Positions 1 through 7,729 of a stretch of DNA of 14,547 nt are shown piece after piece; positions within the stretch are counted from its first letter, which is position 1, and the number at the start of each line of letters is the position of its first letter. Under the pieces are notes generated by a model. That model had not been told where the DNA came from, ran no database searches, and saw only the letters and a list, made by a program, of their open reading frames with translations. The stretch is from CADDYX01 sp045809925. Lineage in GTDB: Bacteria > Verrucomicrobiota > Verrucomicrobiia > Chthoniobacterales > UBA10450. Position numbers and translations under genes: made by a program. The DNA is taken from positions 1 through 14,547 of the forward strand of contig JBJMWX010000075.1 of the NCBI GenBank assembly GCA_045809925.1. Reading direction: 5' to 3'.

Positions 1-58
1 CGAAAACTAGCTGCGGGCGGGCACCGGTCTAGAGACAAGCTCCGCGCGCGTTTCCAAG

Positions 59-1696
59 CTACGGATGTCGCGCGCTCACAACCTTCCAGGCAGCGCGATA
101 TTGCTGGTCGATTTGCTCGGCATCATAGTGTCGGCCCTCCGCGTCAAGCGCGTCGCGCAAGCCGGCGAGTGACCGTCCGTGGCGCGGATTCTTATCCAGG
201 TCGGTCCGGAAAACATTCTCCGCCTCGGCAGCCCTCTTCTGCGCGAGCAGCATCCGGCCGAGCTGCGGCCTGACCGGTGGGTACCAACTCGGCGGCTCAC
301 TGTAGGCGAGTGCGTCTTCGGCTCCGACAGCTTGCCTGAGCTGATCGAGCGCAGCGGCCGTGTCGCGGGCATTCTCCGCGACCGCGCTTGCGAGCAGATG
401 CTCCGGAATTTTCAGGACCGCTTCGTTCTTATTCAATTGATCGAACATGCCCTCGCGCGGGATCTTTTCCACGCTCTCGCGCCAGGCGTTCTGTTCATTT
501 CGCGCCTCCGCGGTTTTGCCGAGTTTGGCAAACGCGATTCCGCGCGCGAAGCGCCAGAAGGCAGTCGTCATCGCAAAGGAGCTATCGGGTTGCGGCATTT
601 TGAGCAGCTCATTCCACTTCTCGAACGCGAGGAACACGGCAAGCGGCGTCGGCATGAACCCTTCCAACATCGGCATCGTTTTCACAGCCGGCGCGACGTT
701 CGCAACCAGCTGCGCAGCGGCTTTTTTGGCGCTCTCGAAATCGCCATCCATGCAACCGGCATAGGCGAGAAAATGCAGGTTGTGGCTGTAGTACATCATC
801 GGGTACACGCCCTTCTCGCCCGTGGCGGCGAGATACTTGCGGTCCGCGGCCGCGGCCGCGTCATTCACCTGGGCCGAGGCCTCGTGGTCGCCGAGCCGCG
901 CGTAGATGTGCGCCGGCATGTGGACGAGATGCCCGGATGCCGGCGCTAGTTTCGCGAGCCGCTCAGCAGCGCCGAGCGCCTGCTCGGGGTGCGGGGACGC
1001 TTCGGTGGCGTGGATCAGGTAATGGTTTGCGCCGAGGTGATTTGGATCTCGCTTCAGGACCGATTGAAGGACACCAACGATCTCGGTCGTTCCTTCCGCC
1101 GGTTTGCCGTCCGCGCTCCAGAGGTGCCACGGCCGGAGATCCATCGCGCTCTCGGCATATAACGTGGCGGCGTCGAGATCGTCCGGGTAACGCTCAGCGA
1201 CTTTCTGCATTGCGCTTTTGTAGGCGAAATCGAGGGCGTGAAGATCGGCATCGGGGCGATCTGAGTACCGTTCCGCGACGGCCGCGATGTAAGCGCGCTC
1301 AGGCTCGCTCGCGTTTTCCTTCAGGGCGATTGCGTGCTGCGCCGCTGCAAAGCCGGCTTTCTCCCGCCCCGGATCGACGGGCAGATTGTAGTTCGGCCCG
1401 AGGGTCAGCGCGATTCCCCACCACGCCATCGCCAGCTTCGGATCGAGCTCAGCCGCACGCTGGAACGACCTGCGCGCTTCATCGTGGTTGAATCCGTAAA
1501 CGAGCGCGAGGCCCTGATCGAAGAACGCCTGCGCCTGCGCATTCTGCGTGGAAAGGGCGTGGTGAACCTTTCCAAGACCCGCCATTAACATCGCGGGGTG
1601 TTCCGCTTTACCGTGCGAGTGTGATTGCTTCCCGAGCGCGGCACACGGCAGCGCGACGACCAACAAAATCAGGACGAATACGAGCATCGGTTTCAT
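59..1696 (-). CDS. Secreted TPR-repeat protein of unknown function
   Basis: The start is placed at the ATG at 1696 because it gives a clean export signal: a short basic start, then a hydrophobic run at residues 5-21. An earlier in-frame start at 1741 would only prepend 15 arginine-rich residues that spoil the signal peptide. The mature protein (545 aa with signal) begins with a His-containing stretch (HSHGKAEH, 26-33) and then has helix-turn-helix repeats of TPR type, e.g. residues 54-87 (A..FFDQGL...FNHDEARRSFQRAAELDP) and again near 206-220, 259-280, 380-402 and 475-505. Three His-paired motifs stand out: HYLIH (225-229), HMPAH (259-263) and HNLH (305-308). TPR proteins are scaffolds for protein contacts; the partner here is unknown and no enzyme domain is recognised. 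It lies 61 bp downstream of recA on the same strand with no terminator visible between them, so read-through from recA is possible. No good Shine-Dalgarno is seen. Confidence 0.8.
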   Translation of the reverse strand: MKPMLVFVLILLVVALPCAALGKQSHSHGKAEHPAMLMAGLGKVHHALSTQNAQAQAFFDQGLALVYGFNHDEARRSFQRAAELDPKLAMAWWGIALTLGPNYNLPVDPGREKAGFAAAQHAIALKENASEPERAYIAAVAERYSDRPDADLHALDFAYKSAMQKVAERYPDDLDAATLYAESAMDLRPWHLWSADGKPAEGTTEIVGVLQSVLKRDPNHLGANHYLIHATEASPHPEQALGAAERLAKLAPASGHLVHMPAHIYARLGDHEASAQVNDAAAAADRKYLAATGEKGVYPMMYYSHNLHFLAYAGCMDGDFESAKKAAAQLVANVAPAVKTMPMLEGFMPTPLAVFLAFEKWNELLKMPQPDSSFAMTTAFWRFARGIAFAKLGKTAEARNEQNAWRESVEKIPREGMFDQLNKNEAVLKIPEHLLASAVAENARDTAAALDQLRQAVGAEDALAYSEPPSWYPPVRPQLGRMLLAQKRAAEAENVFRTDLDKNPRHGRSLAGLRDALDAEGRHYDAEQIDQQYRAAWKVVSARHP

Positions 1697-1757
1697 CGCT
1701 CGGATTCTGGGCCCGCGCGGAGCGCTACGGACAACGCCCAAGGTGTGGCTTCTTCGC

Positions 1758-2792
1758 CTATTTCTCCTCGTCCAGCTTGGCCTTAACCGCGGTTTCGATT
1801 TCCTGGTAAAGCTTCGGATCCGCCTTCAATGCGTCCTTCGCCGCGTCCCGTCCCTGCGCGAGCTGCGTGCCTTTGTAGCTCAGCCACGATCCGCGTTTTT
1901 CGATGATTTGCTTTTCGAGCGCCACATCGAGCAACGCGCCGGTCGATGAGATTCCTTCGTTGTACATGATGTCGAACTCGGCTTCAGTGAACGGCGGTGC
2001 CACCTTGTTCTTCACGATTTTCACGCGAGTGCGGTTGCCGGTGACGACGCCATCGGTCTGCTTGATTGCCCCAATGCGCCGAATATCGACGCGCACGCTG
2101 GCGTAAAATTTCAGCGCCTTGCCGCCCGGAGTGGTTTCCGGGTTGCCAAACATCACGCCGATTTTCTCGCGGATCTGGTTTGTAAAAATGCAGCACGTCC
2201 GCGCCTTTGAGATCAGCGAAGTGAGCTTGCGCAAGGCGGCACTCATCAGCCGCGCCTGCGCCCCGACAGTGGTGTCGCCGATTTCTCCTTCGAGTTCCGC
2301 TTTAGTGACGAGAGCCGCGACGGAATCGAGCACAATCACGTCCAACGCATTGGAACGAACAAGCGTCTCACAAATCCGAAGCGCTTCTTCGCCTGAGCTG
2401 GGCTGCGAGACGAGGAGATCATCGAGGTTGACCCCGAGTTTTCTGGCGTACTGGGGATCGAGTGCGTGCTCGACGTCGATGAAGGCCGCGAGTCCGCCGC
2501 GCTTCTGCGCCTGCGCGATCACGGTCAGGGTCAGGGTCGTCTTGCCGGATGATTCCGGACCATAAATCTCGACGACACGGCCGCGAGGAAATCCGCCGAC
2601 ACCGAGGGCGCGATCGATCAGGATGTTACCCGTAGGGATGACGTCAATGTCGACGACCTTCTCATCGCCAAGTCGCATGATCGCGCCATCGCCGTAATCC
2701 TTCGCGATCTGCTGAATGGCCAGGTCGAGGTTCTTGTTGCGCGCTGCCGTCAGCTTGTCTTCGGCCGTTTTTTCTTCCGTTTTCGTGGGCAT
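1758..2792 (-). CDS. recA: RecA recombinase
   Basis: RecA is the ATP-dependent cytoplasmic recombinase that coats single-stranded DNA, carries out homologous strand exchange and triggers LexA self-cleavage in the SOS response. The 344-residue length is normal. Visible motifs are Walker A GPESSGKTT (78-86), Walker B DVIVLDSVAAL (151-161), the family block TNQIREKIGVMFGNPETTPGG (204-224; L2-loop region), followed by ALKFYASVRVDIRR (226-239), and the C-terminal block GSWLSY (301-306). The first ~20 residues are a lysine/glutamate-rich lead-in typical of the family. The start is supported by AGAAGGGA eight bases upstream of the ATG. The gene follows the terminator of the Hsp20 pair and precedes a TPR gene. 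No LexA box could be recognised in the short upstream gap; the box of this lineage is not known to me. Confidence 0.98.
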   Translation of the reverse strand: MPTKTEEKTAEDKLTAARNKNLDLAIQQIAKDYGDGAIMRLGDEKVVDIDVIPTGNILIDRALGVGGFPRGRVVEIYGPESSGKTTLTLTVIAQAQKRGGLAAFIDVEHALDPQYARKLGVNLDDLLVSQPSSGEEALRICETLVRSNALDVIVLDSVAALVTKAELEGEIGDTTVGAQARLMSAALRKLTSLISKARTCCIFTNQIREKIGVMFGNPETTPGGKALKFYASVRVDIRRIGAIKQTDGVVTGNRTRVKIVKNKVAPPFTEAEFDIMYNEGISSTGALLDVALEKQIIEKRGSWLSYKGTQLAQGRDAAKDALKADPKLYQEIETAVKAKLDEEK

Positions 2793-2800
2793 AGGGAGGG

Positions 2801-2808
2801 TCCCTTCT
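2801..2808 (-). promoter_or_regulatory. Shine-Dalgarno of recA
   Basis: On the minus strand this reads AGAAGGGA, eight bases before the recA ATG. It supports the chosen start. Only 48 bp separate the end of the preceding terminator from the recA start codon, so any recA promoter must be compressed into this space or lie inside the Hsp20 gene. Confidence 0.6.
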
Positions 2809-2840
2809 AGCTACGGTGACAGCGGGATTTCGCCAAGCAG

Positions 2841-2877
2841 AAAAGCAAAAGGCCGGGCGCTAGCTGCACCCGGCCTT
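2841..2877 (-). terminator. Intrinsic terminator of the Hsp20 gene pair
   Basis: Read on the minus strand, a perfect 9-bp stem AAGGCCGGG / CCCGGCCTT encloses an 11-nt loop and is followed by the U-rich tail TTTTGCTTTT. It begins 21 bp after the stop of the second Hsp20 gene and should end that transcript before recA. Confidence 0.85.
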
Positions 2878-2898
2878 CAGCAATCTGCTAAACAGCCG

Positions 2899-3273
2899 TT
2901 ACGAAACGGTGATCTTGCGCGGCTTCACCTGCTCTGCTTTTGGCAGCGTCAAGGTGACCACACCGTGCTCGATTCGTGCCGCAATCTTGCCGGTGTCGAT
3001 CGACGGATCCAGCTCGAAAGCGCGGCGGTAATTATGCGGACGCGACTCGCGATGAACGGCCGTGCCTCCGATCTGAGGCAACGAACGCCGTCCAAGGATC
3101 GTCAGCTCGTTGTTTTCCACTGAAATCTCGAGCCCCTCCTTGTTCACCCCGGGCATCTCGATCTGCAGCTCGTAACCGTCCGCGTTCTCCGTCAGGCTCG
3201 CAGCCGGGGCAATGAACTGCTCCGCCTGCGCCTGCGCGCTGCCGTTTCGATTTTCACGCACTAATGTCTCCAT
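2899..3273 (-). CDS. Hsp20/alpha-crystallin family small heat-shock protein (second of pair)
   Basis: Small heat-shock proteins are ATP-independent holdases that bind unfolding proteins in the cytoplasm and pass them to DnaK/ClpB. This 124-residue protein has a very short N-terminal arm (about 20 residues) followed by an alpha-crystallin domain (about 21-117): the E-PGV motif (EMPGVNKEGLEISVENNELTI) at 39-59 and the GVVTLTLPKAE block at 104-114. It ends in KITVS, an I-x-V anchor of the kind used for oligomer assembly. AAGGA lies about seven bases upstream of the ATG. It is 57 bp downstream of the other Hsp20 gene on the same strand and just upstream of a terminator, so the two are probably one operon. 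Compared with its neighbour it has lost most of the N-terminal arm, the part that usually governs oligomer size and client choice, so it may act as a modifying partner (inference). Confidence 0.93.
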   Translation of the reverse strand: METLVRENRNGSAQAQAEQFIAPAASLTENADGYELQIEMPGVNKEGLEISVENNELTILGRRSLPQIGGTAVHRESRPHNYRRAFELDPSIDTGKIAARIEHGVVTLTLPKAEQVKPRKITVS

Positions 3274-3330
3274 GATTTTTCCTTTCTCGATTGGTGTTTG
3301 CGGGCGAGCGCATCGCCCACCCGCGATTGA

Positions 3331-3798
3331 TTAATCGACGCTGACCTGGATTTGTTTCGGCTTCGCCTCTTCCGCTTTCGGCAGCGTCACCGTCAGAATG
3401 CCATCCTTGTAGACCGCGCTGACTTTGCTCGACTCGACGCGAGTCGGGAGCGTGATGCTGCGGCGGAATTTCCCGCTGAAACGCTCGGTCCGTTCGGCGT
3501 TCTCACCTTCCTTAGTTTCGCTCTTGCGCTCGCCTGCAATCGTGAGCATCCCGTCATGCAGCGAAATCTCGATGTCTTCTTTGCGCATTCCCGGGAGCTC
3601 AAGCAGGGCCACGACATTGTCGTTGCTCTGGTAGAGATCGAGGGCCGGCGTCCAGCCGCTGAAGAGCTGGCCCTGACGGCCGAAGTTCGACCAAACGGGC
3701 ATCTCAAAGAGGCTGTCGAGCTCGTCGCGCAGGTTCGCCAAACGGTTGAACGAAGGCCACGAGGACATTTCCGGTCTTTGATAACGTATTAAACTCAT
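3331..3798 (-). CDS. Hsp20/alpha-crystallin family small heat-shock protein (first of pair)
   Basis: This is a 155-residue ATP-independent chaperone. The N-terminal arm (1-48) is of the usual bacterial class A type, rich in aromatic residues (W14, F17, F31, W36, F39). The alpha-crystallin domain runs about 50-147, with ELPGMRKEDIEISLHDGMLTI at 67-87, FRRSITLP at 111-118 and GILTVTLPKAEEAKPK at 133-148; the tail IQVSVD carries an I-x-V motif. AGGAAA lies about nine bases before the ATG. It is the promoter-proximal gene of the pair, divergent from ribD across a 283-bp gap. Heat induction is expected from the family but no CIRCE element (TTAGCACTC-N9-GAGTGCTAA) is visible. The two Hsp20 proteins differ clearly outside the core motifs, so this is not a recent duplication. 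Confidence 0.95.
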   Translation of the reverse strand: MSLIRYQRPEMSSWPSFNRLANLRDELDSLFEMPVWSNFGRQGQLFSGWTPALDLYQSNDNVVALLELPGMRKEDIEISLHDGMLTIAGERKSETKEGENAERTERFSGKFRRSITLPTRVESSKVSAVYKDGILTVTLPKAEEAKPKQIQVSVD

Positions 3799-4081
3799 AA
3801 GTGATTTCCTTTCTGTTGAAATTGATTCGTCAATACGACAGCTGATTGTTTAGCGGGCCGAATGCCATCGCAACGTCTTCGGAGTCTCAGAGCATAAGTG
3901 CCTGATTAATAACGATTAATCATCAGCAGCCGAGTTTCAAATGCTCGAATGATTGTTACGTAATGTCTCACTTGGCCCACATCTTGGCGGCATCGCACAG
4001 AGACACACTGGCGCTAGTCCTGCGAGCGCGATTCGGAGCGCTGAATTGCTCGACACAGCTTGCGGCACTATCTGTCCAACG
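3799..4081. promoter_or_regulatory. Divergent intergenic region between hsp20 and ribD
   Basis: This 283-bp gap should hold promoters for the Hsp20 pair (leftward) and ribD (rightward). It is locally more AT-rich than the genes around it, especially 3895-3965, and holds the inverted repeat listed separately. No FMN riboswitch core and no CIRCE element was recognised. No promoter could be assigned confidently by eye. Confidence 0.5.
3903..3922. promoter_or_regulatory. Candidate operator: 8-bp perfect inverted repeat
   Basis: TGATTAAT-AACG-ATTAATCA is a perfect 8+8 bp inverted repeat with a 4-bp spacer, AT-rich in a GC-rich sequence. It lies 105 bp upstream of the first Hsp20 start and 160 bp upstream of ribD. 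Its size and symmetry fit a dimeric repressor site; the bound protein is unknown. It is too weak in GC to act as a terminator and has no U-run. Confidence 0.45.
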
Positions 4082-5185
4082 ATGGCTCCGCAGGACGACG
4101 ATGAACGGTGGATGCGTGTGGCAGTGGAGGAGGCCCGTCGCGGGCTCGGCTCAACAAGCCCAAATCCCGCTGTCGGCGCGGTTCTCGCCGTCCGCGGGAA
4201 AATCGTCGCAACCGGCTTCCACCGACGCGCCGGTGCTCCCCACGCAGAAATCGAATGCCTCCGCAACTTTGCCGCGCCGATTCCCTCCGATGCAACCCTC
4301 TATGTCACACTCGAGCCTTGCTCTACGCGCGGCCGCACCGGTCCATGCACGACCGCGTTGATTAGTGCCGGCGTGCGCCACGTCGTGATCGGTGCCGTCG
4401 ATCCAAATCCCATTCACCGCGGAAGGGGTGTTCAGTTGCTGCGCGAGGCTGGTTTGAACGTCCGCGTCGGCTTGCTCGCAGATGAATGCAATGCGTTGAA
4501 TGAGGCATACAACAAATGGATCGAAACGGGTCTGCCATTCGTCATCGCAAAATGCGGAATGAGTCTCGACGGTCGACTGACCGCGCCGCCCAACGCGAGC
4601 CGATGGATTACCAGTGCGGCGGCACGGCGGCATGCGCAGCAGCTGCGCGCGCGCGTGGACGCGATCCTCGTCGGGGCGGAAACGATCCGCGCTGACGATC
4701 CACGGCTGACGGTCCGCGGAATTGCAGGCGCAAAGCAACCCTGGCGTGTGATTCTTTCGCGCTCGGGTCGGCTGCGGCGCAACGCCACGGTGTTTACCGA
4801 CCGTTTCGCAGACAAGACCGTTGTCTTTCGCAACAAATCGCTCGTTGCCGTGCTGCGCGAGCTCGGCCGAAGAGAGATCACGAGCGTGCTCATTGAAGGC
4901 GGCGGCGAAGTACTGGGGGCAGCGCTCGACGCGCAGCTGATCGATCGCGTTCAGATGTACCTCGGCCCGGTTCTTACCGGTGGACCGGTCATCGCGTTCA
5001 GCGGCCGGGGGTTCGCGTCATCCCAAGTCGCGGCACGACTCGAGGATGTGCGATACGAAAAAATCCAGCAGGATCTCTGTATCAGGGGCCGCCCCGTCTA
5101 TCGTGCGCCCGCCAAAAATCCGAGCAACTCGCGCGCGGGTAATTTGTTGAATCACCAGAAACTCAACCAAGGATCACGAAAATGA
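4082..5185 (+). CDS. ribD: Bifunctional riboflavin biosynthesis deaminase/reductase RibD
   Basis: RibD performs two steps of riboflavin synthesis: deamination of diaminohydroxyphosphoribosylaminopyrimidine, then NADPH-dependent reduction of the ribosyl side chain. The N-terminal deaminase domain (about 8-145) has the zinc ligands HAE (54-56) and PC-x8-C (C80, C89) and the NPAVGAV block at 28-34. The reductase domain (about 150-340) shows AKCGMSLDGRLTA (156-168), WITSAAAR (175-182), DAILVGAETIRADDPRLTVR (193-212) and IEGGGEVLG (271-279). The ATG at 4082 is chosen because homology starts right after it; the frame is open back to 3953 but those 43 codons look unlike RibD. No strong Shine-Dalgarno is seen. 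The last ~27 residues are a polar tail not typical of the family. The TGA overlaps the ATG of the next gene. No other rib genes adjoin it. Confidence 0.95.
   Translation: MAPQDDDERWMRVAVEEARRGLGSTSPNPAVGAVLAVRGKIVATGFHRRAGAPHAEIECLRNFAAPIPSDATLYVTLEPCSTRGRTGPCTTALISAGVRHVVIGAVDPNPIHRGRGVQLLREAGLNVRVGLLADECNALNEAYNKWIETGLPFVIAKCGMSLDGRLTAPPNASRWITSAAARRHAQQLRARVDAILVGAETIRADDPRLTVRGIAGAKQPWRVILSRSGRLRRNATVFTDRFADKTVVFRNKSLVAVLRELGRREITSVLIEGGGEVLGAALDAQLIDRVQMYLGPVLTGGPVIAFSGRGFASSQVAARLEDVRYEKIQQDLCIRGRPVYRAPAKNPSNSRAGNLLNHQKLNQGSRK
5169..5173 (+). promoter_or_regulatory. Shine-Dalgarno of the Tyr-rich small gene, inside the ribD end
   Basis: AAGGA lies eight bases before the ATG at 5182 and within the last codons of ribD. 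A proper ribosome site at this overlap is the main reason to believe the small downstream gene is translated. Confidence 0.6.
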
Positions 5186-5412
5186 ATTGGAAGAAAGTTC
5201 TGCTCGTTGGGCTCGCGATCGCGGGCTTTTGCTTTGCGACGCCATCGCGCTCAGACGCCGGTGTCGCGATCGGCATCGGCTTCGGCTACCCGGTCTATTA
5301 CGGATATCCGGCATATTATCCCTACGGCTACTACCGACCGGTGGTGTATGTCGGGCCGCGGTATTACCGATATCATCGGCATCATTACCGCCCGTACTAT
5401 TGGTATCGGTAA
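5182..5412 (+). CDS. Small exported tyrosine-rich protein
   Basis: A 76-residue protein I do not recognise as a named family. It begins MNWKK, then a hydrophobic segment (6-19) and a likely signal-peptidase cut near residue 26 (…RSDA|G). The mature ~50 residues are of very low complexity: 17 tyrosines between residue 36 and the end, with Gly/Pro/Val first (GYPVYYGYPAYYPYGYY) and then a basic Arg/His/Tyr tail. Such composition suggests a surface, envelope or matrix protein rather than an enzyme. Its ATG overlaps the ribD TGA by four bases (ATGA), and AAGGA lies at the right distance, so it is translated with ribD. The composition could be mistaken for a non-coding artefact, but the signal peptide and ribosome site argue for a real gene. 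No link to riboflavin is evident from its sequence. Confidence 0.7.
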   Translation: MNWKKVLLVGLAIAGFCFATPSRSDAGVAIGIGFGYPVYYGYPAYYPYGYYRPVVYVGPRYYRYHRHHYRPYYWYR

Positions 5413-5458
5413 CGCGGGGCAAGATCGCCTTGGCGTTTAAGAAGGCTGACCGGCGATT

Positions 5459-5803
5459 TTAGAGAATCGCTGTATCGTCGTCGTCGTCCGCGCCGACGAC
5501 ATCGTCCAGGTCTGCGGCCACATCAGAGTCGTCCACCTCAACATGGGCGAGGATCGGAGTAGCCGATGGCGCATGTTTCGCGACCGGGCCGCGGACTACA
5601 AGAGCCGCGGCTATGACGACCGCAGCGCAACTTGCGACCGGCAGCAACTTTCGGATGGAAAACCAGGTCTCCCTTGAAGGCCGGCTTTCCTGCTGTCGAA
5701 TCTCGCGCACCACGTTGCGAGCGAAGAAGGGTGAAACCTGCGGAGCGGCCGATTTGCCGAGCAGGTCCCAGAGCTGTTGGTCGTCGTCGCGTTGCATTGA
5801 CAT
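5459..5803 (-). CDS. Single-pass membrane protein downstream of rpoD; anti-sigma-like layout
   Basis: This 114-residue protein is not assignable to a named family by eye. Residues 1-50 are a soluble, charged segment with a possible short helix motif DDQQLWDLLGK (7-17) and SPFFARNVVREIRQQ (24-38). Residues 53-70 are one hydrophobic membrane span. The remaining 44 residues, presumably outside the cytoplasm, become very acidic, ending in a run of aspartates (DDDDD, 106-110) and TAIL. A cytoplasmic head, one span and an outer tail is the usual plan of membrane anti-sigma factors. It starts 39 bp after the rpoD stop on the same strand, so co-transcription with rpoD is likely. GGCAGG lies about ten bases before the ATG at 5803; a second Met at residue 3 is possible but worse placed. 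Any action on a sigma factor is inference only. Confidence 0.75.
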   Translation of the reverse strand: MSMQRDDDQQLWDLLGKSAAPQVSPFFARNVVREIRQQESRPSRETWFSIRKLLPVASCAAVVIAAALVVRGPVAKHAPSATPILAHVEVDDSDVAADLDDVVGADDDDDTAIL

Positions 5804-5842
5804 GGAATTTAACCTGCCGAGCGAGCAGAAGTTGCGCCCGAG

Positions 5843-7666
<1,824 letters not shown>

Positions 7667-7709
7667 GCCTTATGCCGTTGCGGACGGTGACGTTTTTACG
7701 AAATGAGCT

Positions 7710-7727
7710 TCGCTGGCCCCTCAGCGA
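7710..7727 (-). other. Small hairpin between dnaG and rpoD
   Basis: TCGCTG / CAGCGA forms a 6-bp stem with a 6-nt loop directly after the dnaG stop. No U-run follows on the minus strand, so it is not a full terminator. A weak pause or RNA processing site between dnaG and rpoD is possible, as known in the E. coli operon, but this is inference. Confidence 0.3.
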
Positions 7728-7729
7728 CG

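Noticed and set aside
179..949. A 256-codon plus-strand frame opposite the TPR gene
   Set aside because: Arg-rich, domainless and fully antisense to a gene with a signal peptide and TPR repeats; a GC-driven shadow.
3274..3330. GGGCGA/TCGCCC hairpin between the two Hsp20 genes
   Set aside because: Short stem with no U-run on the minus strand; it does not separate the genes as a terminator, and an RNA thermometer cannot be supported by eye.
3953..4081. 43-codon in-frame extension upstream of ribD
   Set aside because: No similarity to RibD N-termini and no ribosome site; deaminase homology begins just after the ATG at 4082.
3799..4081. FMN riboswitch upstream of ribD
   Set aside because: The conserved RFN segments were not found in the leader.
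5424..5460. Possible terminator between the Tyr-rich gene and the convergent membrane gene
   Set aside because: ATCGCC/GGCGAT with a 22-nt loop and TTTT is only a 6-bp stem with a competing 5-bp inner pairing; too weak to call.
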